Part shown: positions 44,024 through 51,930 of the stretch, piece after piece | How the letters are laid out: each line of letters opens with the position of its first letter | Numbering within the stretch: the first letter of the stretch is position 1 | Program-made: the position numbers and the translations under genes | Assembly: GCA_963716125.1 (NCBI GenBank) | Contig: OY970294.1 | Location: 3,689,896-3,753,895 of the forward strand | Direction: 5' to 3' | Length of the DNA: 64,000 bases | Origin: Acidiluteibacter sp963716125 | Lineage (GTDB): Bacteria > Bacteroidota > Bacteroidia > Flavobacteriales_E > Vicingaceae | The notes under the pieces: model-generated | Database searches by the model: none | What the model was told of the DNA's origin: nothing | What the model saw: only the letters and a program-made list of their open reading frames with translations

Positions 44024-44707
44024 ATGAAAAAAATAGTAGTATTTTCAGGAGCGGGAATGAGTGCAGAAAGTGGCTTAAAAACTTTTAGAGACAATAATGG
44101 ATTATGGGAAAATTATAAAGTGGAAGAAATAGCTACTCCAGAAGCTTTTAAAGCTAACCCAAAAAAGGTTTTACAATTTTACAATGAAAGAAGAAAGCAG
44201 TTAAGACTAGCAGAACCCAATGAGGCACATAAAATTATAGCAAGCTTGGAAAAAAGTTTTGACATTACTGTAATCACACAAAATGTGGATAATTTACATG
44301 AAAAAGCAGGATCCACCCATGTTTTACATTTACATGGAGAATTAAACAAAGCCGAAAGCAGCAAAAATCCTCGATTAATTTATGATTTAAAAGGTAAAGA
44401 CATCGAAATAGGAGACCTTTGTGAAGATGGACATCAATTGAGACCGCATGTGGTATGGTTTGGAGAAGCAGTTCCCAATATGGGGAAAGCATTTCAAATA
44501 GTAAATGATGCAGATATCTTTGTAACTGTTGGAACTTCTCTTAATGTTTATCCTGCAGCTAGCTTGGTAACAGCTACCAATTCTTATTGCAAAAAATATT
44601 TAGTAGATACGCAAGTTCCTATTTCAGCTGAATTGGATGATTATATTATTATACAAAAAAAAGCCAGTGAAGGATTAGCTTCACTGGCTCAAATACTTTT
44701 GAAATAG
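44024..44707 (+). CDS. cobB: NAD-dependent protein deacylase, class III (CobB/SIRT5-like) sirtuin
   Basis: The 227-residue sirtuin removes acyl groups from lysines using NAD. It shows GAGMSAESGLKTFRD (NAD pocket), TQNVDNLHEKAG, and the catalytic His104 in LHLHGEL. Tyr53 and Arg56 (FYNERR) form the YxxR pair that lets class III sirtuins accept succinyl/malonyl-lysine. The zinc-ribbon cysteines are nearly all missing (only one Cys between LHLHGEL and LRPHVVWFGE). It is transcribed alone, and its 3' end holds a terminator for the opposite strand. Confidence 0.93.
   Translation: MKKIVVFSGAGMSAESGLKTFRDNNGLWENYKVEEIATPEAFKANPKKVLQFYNERRKQLRLAEPNEAHKIIASLEKSFDITVITQNVDNLHEKAGSTHVLHLHGELNKAESSKNPRLIYDLKGKDIEIGDLCEDGHQLRPHVVWFGEAVPNMGKAFQIVNDADIFVTVGTSLNVYPAASLVTATNSYCKKYLVDTQVPISAELDDYIIIQKKASEGLASLAQILLK
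44655..44689 (-). terminator. Minus-strand terminator embedded in the cobB coding region
   Basis: AGCCAGTGAAG (44662–44672) pairs perfectly with CTTCACTGGCT (44679–44689) over a 6-base loop. On the minus strand eight T follow. It serves the converging, now decayed, gene at 44717–45469 although it encodes part of the sirtuin's C-terminus. Confidence 0.75.
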
Positions 44708-44716
44708 TGTTTTCTA

Positions 44717-45469
44717 TTATTTTATAATAATCAATTTCTGTGGTGAGGTAGCTTTATTGTCTATCATAAAATGGTAGAAATAAATTACTGAATTTAAATC
44801 AGATGCATCCAAATTAATAGTTCCTTTATTAAAAGTAACTGCAACTGTTTTTACTTTATTACCCAATAAATCATAGATTTGAATAAATTTACTTGCAAAA
44901 TTTTTCTTCAAATCGTCAGTAGAATTCATTTGCTCATTAGATGGATTCGAACCTACTTTAACTGAATAATCATTTTTAGACATTTCGTTTATGCGACTAG
45001 TGATGTCAAACGAAATAGTAACTCCTACAGAATCATTTGGATTATTTAAATCATAAGCCACCTATAAAAACTTTTGATTACCTATTTCATAATTTGGATT
45101 TGAAAAGATACCATTATAAAAATTATTTGGCTCATAATATATTGATAATGTCTTGTTCGATGAATCCTTTAGAATATAAAAAATATCACTTGGATCATTG
45201 TAACGAATAGGTTGGTAATCTGTTGTAAAGGCTCCTAAACAAGTAAATCCCCAACAAAAATAATTGGAGGTACTATCTACAAGAGTTGCTAATTCATATT
45301 GTTTCAAACCAACTTTAATAGAATCAGGTGATGAAGAAACATTTTTTACATACAACTTTACGTCAGGAACTGTTCCTTTTGGAAAAACATCTGAATCTAG
45401 AGAAACATTAACTGTAGTACCACTTACATCAGCATTTGAGTTGTGTGAATCTAAAAACTTTAAACTCTG
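44717..45469 (-). pseudogene. Remnant of a secreted protein with a type IX C-terminal sorting domain
   Basis: One frame on the minus strand is open from 45469 to 44717 except for a TAG at 45062–45064. The 5' piece (…VNVSLDSDVFPKGTVPDVKLYVKN, SSPDSIKVGLKQYELA) resembles a lectin- or fibronectin-like extracellular domain with a GFTCLGAF cysteine. The 3' piece ends with a type A sorting domain: NPSNEQMN, FIQIYDLLGNKVKT, SDLNSVIYFYHFMIDNK, QKLIIIK. No start codon or signal peptide remains; a stop at 45470–45472 precedes QSLKFLD, which looks like the start of a mature protein. It is thus truncated and interrupted. Confidence 0.75.
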
Positions 45470-46013
45470 CTAAAAATCTCCAAATGAGATAAATATCTCA
45501 CAGATAGGAAGCAATATTTTTTTCTTAATAACCTGAGTTCGGTTATTCTTAAGGATTCAGAACACCATTAAATAGTGGGATTCGATTAAAATTAGTGATG
45601 AAATAGCAAGCTATTTCAAGGAAATTTTAAGAAGAAGATTACTGTTTAAAGGTGGAATAATACCGATTTAGTAATCTAATGTCGCACACTTCGTTCCTCA
45701 TTTGCTCCTTATCTTACTGTTCGGCATTTACCAATTCTACGTTTTTAAAATGGTTCAATAAAATTTATATGCGGCATTAAAAAACTTAATTGGTATAAGT
45801 TAAAACTTTCCCAGAAATAAAAATCTATTGCGTTTGATTTTTAGAATATAGCTCCTGTCTGCCAAGGCTCGCCAGGCACGGCGCTATATATCTAAATATC
45901 TGCTTTGTATATTGTAATTTCAGAAAATATGAATTCCTAAATAATAATCGAACTTAGGTTAATTTAAATTTTAGCTTTGTTTTGTAAAAAATGGATATTA
46001 TCAATGGTTTAAA
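45470..46013. other. Non-coding stretch of about 540 bases
   Basis: No credible gene is seen on either strand. It holds small inverted repeats (TGAGATA AA TATCTCA near 45485; AATAACC…GGTTATT near 45527–45547) and one GC-rich 23-mer at 45856–45878. It probably contains the eroded 5' end of the adjacent pseudogene. Confidence 0.5.
45856..45878 (-). repeat. Dispersed GC-rich extragenic repeat, second copy
   Basis: Read on the minus strand, TGCCTGGCGAGCCTTGG followed by CAGACA shares TGCCTG at one end and TTGG-CAGACA at the other with 31966–31986. Both copies lie in AT-rich spacers. Confidence 0.4.
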
Positions 46014-46045
46014 CAAAAATCCCGCTTCTTTCGAAGCAGGATTTC
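46014..46045 (-). terminator. Intrinsic terminator of the rimP–nusA–infB operon
   Basis: AAATCCCGCTTC pairs with GAAGCAGGATTT (one mismatch) over a short TTTC loop. On the minus strand it runs into five T, 24 bases after the infB stop. Confidence 0.8.
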
Positions 46046-46068
46046 AATCATTTTATATTTATTAAGAC

Positions 46069-46566
46069 TTAAAGCGTTTGTTTTACTTCCACTTCTTCGT
46101 AAGCTTCAATAATATCTCCATCTTTAATATCGTTAAAGTTTTCGATGTTTAATCCACATTCATAACCTTTAGATACGTCTTTTACATCGTCTTTGAAACG
46201 TTTAAGAGATCCTAATAATCCTGTGTAAACTACAATTCCATCTCTAATTATTCTTACTTTGTGGTTACGATTAACTTTACCATCTAATACCATACAACCT
46301 GCAATAGTACCCACTTTAGAAATTTTAAATGTTTCTCTAATTTCTAATGTAGCAGTTACACGCTCTTCAATTTTAGCAGCTAACATTCCTTCCATCGCAG
46401 TCTTAATTTCTTCAATGGCATCATATATAATAGAATATAATCGGATGTCAATCTCTTCACGTTCTGCAATTTTTCTTGCATTGATAGATGGACTAACTTG
46501 GAAACCAACAATTATCGCATCAGAAGCTGCTGCTAACATCATATCAGACTCACTAATTTGCTCCAA
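46069..46566 (-). CDS. infB: Translation initiation factor IF-2, C-terminal part (after frameshift)
   Basis: These 165 residues are domains III–IV of IF-2, which bind initiator tRNA. They comprise ISESDMMLAAASDAIIVGFQVSPSINARKIAE, IIYDAIEEIKTAMEGML, and the C2 barrel with GTIAGCMVLDGKVNRNHKVRIIRDG, ending in YEEVEVKQTL. The annotated start (TTG) is inside a conserved motif (VGAISESD), so this is not an independent gene. It completes the 46553–49075 ORF to about 1,000 residues. Confidence 0.92.
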   Translation of the reverse strand: MEQISESDMMLAAASDAIIVGFQVSPSINARKIAEREEIDIRLYSIIYDAIEEIKTAMEGMLAAKIEERVTATLEIRETFKISKVGTIAGCMVLDGKVNRNHKVRIIRDGIVVYTGLLGSLKRFKDDVKDVSKGYECGLNIENFNDIKDGDIIEAYEEVEVKQTL

Positions 46567-49075
46567 CTGATTTATGAATCATATTCACTTGTATTTTATC
46601 AGTAGAAAGTTTCAATAATGAATCAGATAATGCTTCAATAGAACCATCCACATCACCCTTAACAATTACATTTAACTCTTGGAAATCACCGATAGCGATA
46701 CGTCTTCCAATTTCATCTAACGTAATGTGCTTCTTAGTTCTAACTCCTTGCTCTCTTTGTAATTGCAGACGTTTAGTTGCGATATTTCTCGCTTCTCTCT
46801 CATCTGCCATTACTTTAAACTTATCACCTGCATTTGGAGCACCACTTAACCCTAACAATGAAACAGGCATTGAAGGTCCGGCTTCTATAATTTTTTGACC
46901 TCTTTCGTTGAACATAGCTTTTACTCTACCATAATGAGATCCTGCCAATACAACATCTCCCATTCGCATGGTTCCCGTTTGCACTAATAAAGTAGATACA
47001 TATCCTCTACCTTTGTCCAATTCAGATTCAATCACAGTTCCAACTGCCCCTTTATTTGGATTAGCTGTAACTTCAAGTATTTCCGCCTCTAGTAATACTT
47101 TTTCTAATAAATCTTCTACACCTTGTCCTGTTTTAGCAGAAATTTCTTGAGATTGAAATTTTCCACCCCATTCTTCTACCAAAATATTCATTTGAGAAAG
47201 TTCTTCTCTAATCTTATCCGGATTAGAACCAGGACGATCAATTTTGTTTAAAGCAAAAACTATAGGCACACCTGCTGCTTGAGCATGATTAATTGCTTCT
47301 TTTGTTTGTGGCATCACATTGTCATCCGTTGCAATTACAATAATTGCAATATCAGTTACTTGTGCACCCCTAGCTCTCATGGCAGTAAATGCCTCGTGAC
47401 CTGGTGTATCTAAAAAGGTAATTTTCTTACCACTTTCTATCTCTACATTATAAGCTCCAATGTGTTGTGTAATTCCACCTGCTTCACCTGCTATTACATT
47501 CGCCTTACGAACATAATCTAATAAAGATGTTTTACCGTGGTCAACGTGACCCATTACAGTTACAATAGGATATCTTTCAACTAAATCTTCAGGATTGTCA
47601 ATTTCTTCCTCAACAGATTCTTGTTCTTCAGAATCTACAAATTCCATTTCAAAACCAAATTCTTCTGCTACAATTGAAATTGTTTCCGCATCCAAACGTT
47701 GGTTAATGGAAACAAACAATCCTAAACTCATACAAGCTGATATAACTTCATTCACATTCACATCCATCATAGATGCCAAGTCATTTGCAGTTACAAATTC
47801 AGTTACTTGCAGAATTTTTAATTGTGCTTCTTGTTCTTCTAAATCTTTTTGAGTTTGCTCACTTACCGCATCTCTTTTTTGACGACGGTATTTAGAACCT
47901 TTCGATTTAGATGTATTCCCTTGAAGTCTGGCTAAAGTTTCTTTTACTTGGTCTTGAATTTCCTTTTCAGTTAATTCAGGTTTAGCCTCATTTGTTTTTT
48001 TACCTTTAGCTCCTCTTGGCCCTTTTCCTCTTCTAGCATCTTTCTCTTGAGCCGTTTCTTGAGGAGTATTTAAACGTTTTCTTCGTTTACGCTTTGGTTT
48101 TTCTGTTTCTTTTTTATCAGATGAAGAAGCAACAGGCTTTTTTGTTGGTTTTGAAGGTAATTCTATCTTCCCTAAAACTTTAGGACCATCTAATTTTTCA
48201 TAAGAGGTTTTAATTTCTTCTCTTTCTTTGACAGCCTCTTTTTCAATCGACTTCTTATCTGTTTCTTCTTTCTTAGTTACTATATCAGTTGTCGCTTTTT
48301 TATCATCTGAAGCTTTTGTAGAAGTTGATTTCTCTTTTTCTTTTTGCGCTTTATCAGCAGCTTCTTTTTCTTTTTTGGCTTTTACTGCAGCTGCAGCATT
48401 TGCTTTTTTCTCTTCTTCAGCTTTAGCTTTTTTGTTAGCTTCTTCCGCTTCTTTCTCTTTTTTAGACTTTTTGTCTGGACGTGTCTTCAGATTTAATTCA
48501 TCCAAATTAATTTTACCTAAAACCTTAGGACCTGAAGACTCCTCACTTGGTTTTTTAATATCATCTGGAGATGACTTAACCTCTTCAACTTTTTTATCTG
48601 TTGGCTCCTCTTTTTCAACTAAAGGTTTAGCTTCAGTTGATTCTACTTTTTCTTCTTCAACTTTAGGTTCAACAGGAATTTCTTCTTTAGGTTCAGGTTT
48701 TTCTTCAACAGCCTTTTCTGTTTTTTCAACAACTTTGTCTGATTGCGAAATATTTTTGATTAAAACTCCATCATCGTCATCTTCTTCGTCTTCCTCTTCT
48801 ACTTCTTTTTCAGCTACTTTTTCATCTTTAGCACCTAAGCTAATTGTAGCGCGTTCATTAGTAGGAAGTGTCACTTTTTCAGACTCTTCCTTGGCACTTT
48901 TCTCAGATTGAAATTCGTTCGAAAGTATGATGTAAGTATCGTTATCAATCTTTGTATTGGGATTACTCTCAATAGAAATATTCTTAGTAGAAAGATAGTC
49001 AACTATGGTACTTATACCCACATTGAGTTCTCTTGCTACTTTACTTAATCTTTTCGCTATTACCTTATCAGACAT
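46553..49075 (-). CDS. infB: Translation initiation factor IF-2, N-terminal and GTPase part (before frameshift)
   Basis: These 840 residues hold the N-terminal winged IF2_N motif (KVARELNVGISTIVDYL), a long charged Lys/Glu linker (about 60–400), and a second IF2_N region. The GTPase domain has G1 GHVDHGKT, G3 DTPGHEAF and G4 NKID. Domain II follows. The frame ends HKSVGAN-stop. Removing one A from the AAA at 46557–46559 (minus strand) gives HKSVGAISESD and continues into the next ORF. IF-2 is essential, so the split is most likely an artefact. Confidence 0.93.
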   Translation of the reverse strand: MSDKVIAKRLSKVARELNVGISTIVDYLSTKNISIESNPNTKIDNDTYIILSNEFQSEKSAKEESEKVTLPTNERATISLGAKDEKVAEKEVEEEDEEDDDDGVLIKNISQSDKVVEKTEKAVEEKPEPKEEIPVEPKVEEEKVESTEAKPLVEKEEPTDKKVEEVKSSPDDIKKPSEESSGPKVLGKINLDELNLKTRPDKKSKKEKEAEEANKKAKAEEEKKANAAAAVKAKKEKEAADKAQKEKEKSTSTKASDDKKATTDIVTKKEETDKKSIEKEAVKEREEIKTSYEKLDGPKVLGKIELPSKPTKKPVASSSDKKETEKPKRKRRKRLNTPQETAQEKDARRGKGPRGAKGKKTNEAKPELTEKEIQDQVKETLARLQGNTSKSKGSKYRRQKRDAVSEQTQKDLEEQEAQLKILQVTEFVTANDLASMMDVNVNEVISACMSLGLFVSINQRLDAETISIVAEEFGFEMEFVDSEEQESVEEEIDNPEDLVERYPIVTVMGHVDHGKTSLLDYVRKANVIAGEAGGITQHIGAYNVEIESGKKITFLDTPGHEAFTAMRARGAQVTDIAIIVIATDDNVMPQTKEAINHAQAAGVPIVFALNKIDRPGSNPDKIREELSQMNILVEEWGGKFQSQEISAKTGQGVEDLLEKVLLEAEILEVTANPNKGAVGTVIESELDKGRGYVSTLLVQTGTMRMGDVVLAGSHYGRVKAMFNERGQKIIEAGPSMPVSLLGLSGAPNAGDKFKVMADEREARNIATKRLQLQREQGVRTKKHITLDEIGRRIAIGDFQELNVIVKGDVDGSIEALSDSLLKLSTDKIQVNMIHKSVGAN

Positions 49076-49139
49076 ATTGTTTTCGTCCTATTTTTTACAA
49101 ATTTAAAAAATCTCTTGCTTATATACTCATAGGCAAAGA

Positions 49140-50378
49140 CTATTCAAACTCAGATTTCAAGATATTTCGAACTTCTTCGATGGTCTCTTCTTCTAAGTCT
49201 GTTCTTTTCACTAAATCTTCTATTGATAATTCTAATACACTTCTTGCAGTATCACAACCAACAGCTTTCAACTCATCTAAAATCCAAGCTTCAATTTCAT
49301 CAGAAAATTCATCCAATGCCACATCATCTTGGTGAGCTTCATCTTGATCACGGAAAACATCAATTTCATAACCGGTCAACTTTCCTGCCAACTTAATATT
49401 ATGTCCACCCTTACCAATTGCTAATGAAACCTGATTTGGATTTAAATAAACCTCAGCTCTACCATTTTCATCATCTAATTTAATAGAATTAATTTTAGCA
49501 GGACTTAAAGCTCTAGTAATAAATAATTGAGTGTTTGCAGTATAATTGATTACATCAATATTTTCATTTCTCAATTCTCTAACTATGCCGTGAATTCTAC
49601 TCCCTTTCATTCCTACACAAGCTCCAACTGGGTCAATTCTATCATCATAAGATTCTACAGCAACTTTTGCTCTCTCACCTGGCTCACGCACAATATTTTT
49701 GATGGTAATTAAACCGTCAAAAATTTCAGGCACTTCCATTTCAAATAAACGCTCTAAAAATACAGGAGAAGTTCTTGATAAAGTAATGATTGGTTTGTTG
49801 TTTCTCATTTCAACTTGTGAAACTACTGCTCTCAATGAATCTCCTTTTTTGAAGTAATCATTTGGAATTTGTTCTGATTTAGGCAATAACAATTCATTCC
49901 CTTCATCATCCAACACCAACAACTCTCTCTTCCACACTTGATACACTTCGCCGGTGATAATATCACCAACTCTGTCTTTATAATTTTTAAAGATATTATC
50001 TTTTTCTAATTCCAACACTTTCGAAATCAAATTTTGACGTAATGCCAATACTGCTCTACGACCAAAGTCTAACATTTTTACAGCCTCAGAAACCTCTTCT
50101 CCAACTTCGAAATCAGGCTCTATCTTAATCGCATCTGAATAAGCAATTTGCTGATTTTCATCCTCTACCTCACCATCTTCTACAATTTCACGGTTTCTCC
50201 AAACTTCTAAATCTCCTTTATCAATGTTAATGATAATGTCAAAGTTATCATCAGAACCATATCTTTTAATGATCATATTTCTGAAGACAGTCTCCAAAAT
50301 ATTCATCAATGTTGGACGGTCGATGTCTTTAAATTCTTTAAATTCTGCAAAAGACTCTGTTAGATTTATCTTTTCCAT
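49140..50378 (-). CDS. nusA: Transcription elongation/termination factor NusA
   Basis: The 412-residue protein has a NusA N-terminal domain (1–125, RNA polymerase contact), an S1 domain (about 130–200; GDIITGEVYQVWKRELLVL), and two KH domains (PGERAKVAVESYDDRIDPVGACVGMKGSRI and NPNQVSLAIGKGGHNIKLAGKLTGYEIDV). A short acidic/helical C-terminal part (IEDLVKRTDLEEETIEEVRNIL) ends it. It modulates pausing, termination and antitermination. It is the middle gene of rimP–nusA–infB, nine bases after rimP. Confidence 0.97.
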   Translation of the reverse strand: MEKINLTESFAEFKEFKDIDRPTLMNILETVFRNMIIKRYGSDDNFDIIINIDKGDLEVWRNREIVEDGEVEDENQQIAYSDAIKIEPDFEVGEEVSEAVKMLDFGRRAVLALRQNLISKVLELEKDNIFKNYKDRVGDIITGEVYQVWKRELLVLDDEGNELLLPKSEQIPNDYFKKGDSLRAVVSQVEMRNNKPIITLSRTSPVFLERLFEMEVPEIFDGLITIKNIVREPGERAKVAVESYDDRIDPVGACVGMKGSRIHGIVRELRNENIDVINYTANTQLFITRALSPAKINSIKLDDENGRAEVYLNPNQVSLAIGKGGHNIKLAGKLTGYEIDVFRDQDEAHQDDVALDEFSDEIEAWILDELKAVGCDTARSVLELSIEDLVKRTDLEEETIEEVRNILKSEFE

Positions 50379-50387
50379 TCTATTTTA

Positions 50388-50855
50388 TTATTTAAACGAT
50401 ATTATTATTCTAGTTTCCTTTATATCAGCCATCGGTATTTTTACTTGATGGTTGACTACTTCTTTTTTCTTTTTTCCTTCTATTTTCTCTTTGGTAGCAT
50501 ATTCAATTTCTACCTCATTTTCATCCACTGCGGTTAAAATTCCTTTCAACTTATCGCCATTTACTTTCAAAACACTTACTTCTCTACCAATATTCTTTTT
50601 GTATTGAGGCAACACTTTAAATGGATGATCTAAACCAGGTGAAGATACTTGCAATTCAAAATCTTCATTTTCTCTATCAAAACAAGACTCAATGTGACGA
50701 CTCATCGCCACACAATCGTCAATTTTGACCCCATCGGGGTGATCTAATTCCACACGAATTTGATTGTTAGAACTAACCGTTACATCCACTAAGAAATTTT
50801 CGGTTCCTTCTAACTTCTCTTCAATTAAAGATTTGATATTTAATTCGCTAATCAT
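50388..50855 (-). CDS. rimP: Ribosome maturation factor RimP
   Basis: The 155-residue protein assists 30S subunit assembly. The N-terminal alpha/beta domain contains VELDHPDGVKIDDCVAMSRHIE and the family motif LQVSSPGLDHPFK. An SH3-like C-terminal domain follows (VLKVNGDKLKGILTAVDENEVEIEY). It is first in the operon with nusA and infB, as in most bacteria. A terminator-like hairpin lies directly upstream. Confidence 0.95.
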   Translation of the reverse strand: MISELNIKSLIEEKLEGTENFLVDVTVSSNNQIRVELDHPDGVKIDDCVAMSRHIESCFDRENEDFELQVSSPGLDHPFKVLPQYKKNIGREVSVLKVNGDKLKGILTAVDENEVEIEYATKEKIEGKKKKEVVNHQVKIPMADIKETRIIISFK

Positions 50856-50872
50856 TAATTCATTGTATAAAA

Positions 50873-50894
50873 AGAGGGGACTGTTGTCCCCTCT
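50873..50894 (-). terminator. Terminator-like hairpin in the rimP leader (possible attenuator)
   Basis: AGAGGGGAC and GTCCCCTCT form a perfect 9-bp stem with a four-base loop, followed on the minus strand by five T, 18 bases before the rimP ATG. No minus-strand gene lies upstream (the neighbour is divergent), so the hairpin can only act on transcripts heading into rimP–nusA–infB. Confidence 0.65.
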
Positions 50895-50921
50895 GCAATT
50901 CCCGATTCTTTAAATCGACTG

Positions 50922-50929
50922 CAAAGGTA
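50922..50929 (-). promoter_or_regulatory. Putative -7 element for rimP–nusA–infB
   Basis: The minus strand reads TACCTTTG, an exact TAnnTTTG match, about 67 bases before the rimP ATG. It would produce a leader of about 60 bases containing the hairpin at 50873–50894. Confidence 0.5.
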
Positions 50930-50966
50930 CGGATATTTTCTCAAAATAAATCATTCGGCAAAATAA

Positions 50967-50997
50967 TTGTTTTTCATCGCTGACATGAATAAGTTTG
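50967..50997 (+). promoter_or_regulatory. Promoter of the second MscS gene
   Basis: TTG at 50967–50969, a 20-base spacer and TAAGTTTG at 50990–50997 (exact TAnnTTTG) precede the ATG at 51030 by 32 bases. Confidence 0.5.
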
Positions 50998-51029
50998 CAA
51001 ATTATAAATCATTAAAAATAAACTATTAA

Positions 51030-51857
51030 ATGACAGACATTGACATTTCAAAGTACGAAGACAAAGCAATAGAATTAGTAATGACCTACGGCCCAAAATT
51101 GATCTTGGCAATTTTAACCTTAGTGATTGGCTTATGGGTGATCAAATTTTTTAGTAAAAGCATTTCAAAAATGCTAGACAAAAGAGATTTAGATCCCTCC
51201 TTGAAACCCTTTTTAAAGAGTTTGTTCAATATGATTATGAAAATACTCTTGGTAATTACCGTAATGAGTATGATTGGCATAGAAATGACCTCTTTTGTTG
51301 CCATATTAGGTGCAGCAGGTTTGGCTGTTGGTTTGGCACTTTCAGGAACCCTTCAAAATTTTGCAGGTGGTGTAATTATATTGATCATTAAACCTTTTAA
51401 AGTAGGCGATTTTATTGAAGCACAGGGTTTTTCAGGCACTGTGGAATCTATTCAGATATTCAATACCATTATAAAAACACCTAATAATCAAGTTATATTT
51501 GTACCAAATGGATCATTATCTACTAACGCTATAACTAATTATTCTGTGGAAGACACAAGAAGGTTGGTTCAGACTTACGGAATTGATTACGGCGATGATA
51601 TCGATAAAGCAAGATCAATTATAGAACGTATTGTTAACTCTGATGAGAGAGTTTTAAAGGATCCTGCACCACAAATATGGGTAGAAGGATTGGGAGATAA
51701 TTCAGTGAATTTATCCATGAGAGTGTGGTCTAAGAATTCTGATTATTGGAACTTGCATTTTGAAACGATTGAAAAAGTGAAAAAGGCATTTGATCAAGAA
51801 GGTATCAGTTTCCCATTTCCTCAAAGAGATGTGCATATGATTTCAGAGAAGGAGTAA
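51030..51857 (+). CDS. MscS-family mechanosensitive channel (second in window)
   Basis: The 275-residue channel has three membrane segments (about 19–40, 62–84 and 88–110). The third has the pore motif GAAGLAVGLALSGTLQNFAGGVIILI of canonical MscS. The beta-domain follows (KPFKVGDFIEAQGFSGTVESIQIFNT, VPNGSLSTNAITNYS) and a C-terminal alpha/beta domain ends in FPFPQRDVHM. It is closer to E. coli MscS in length and pore than the copy at 4206–5114. It is monocistronic, with its own promoter and terminator. Confidence 0.94.
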   Translation: MTDIDISKYEDKAIELVMTYGPKLILAILTLVIGLWVIKFFSKSISKMLDKRDLDPSLKPFLKSLFNMIMKILLVITVMSMIGIEMTSFVAILGAAGLAVGLALSGTLQNFAGGVIILIIKPFKVGDFIEAQGFSGTVESIQIFNTIIKTPNNQVIFVPNGSLSTNAITNYSVEDTRRLVQTYGIDYGDDIDKARSIIERIVNSDERVLKDPAPQIWVEGLGDNSVNLSMRVWSKNSDYWNLHFETIEKVKKAFDQEGISFPFPQRDVHMISEKE

Positions 51858-51875
51858 ATAATAAACACAAAAGAA

Positions 51876-51916
51876 TAAAATGAGCCGTCATTTTTTAAAA
51901 TATGACGGCTCATTTA
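51876..51916. terminator. Bidirectional terminator between MscS and the MORN-repeat gene
   Basis: AAATGAGCCGTCAT pairs with ATGACGGCTCATTT over a 10-base T/A loop. A-rich and T-rich flanks suit both converging genes. Confidence 0.8.
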
Positions 51917-51930
51917 CTTAATGAATTCTA

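Noticed and set aside
38127..46570. Programmed ribosomal frameshifting in sprA, maeB or infB
   Set aside because: No slippery heptamer with downstream structure is seen at the three sites, unlike the IS cassette; simple indels explain them.
48228..48911. 227-residue Ser/Phe-rich ORF on the plus strand
   Set aside because: It is the antisense shadow of the Lys/Glu-rich linker of infB; composition is an artefact of the reverse frame.
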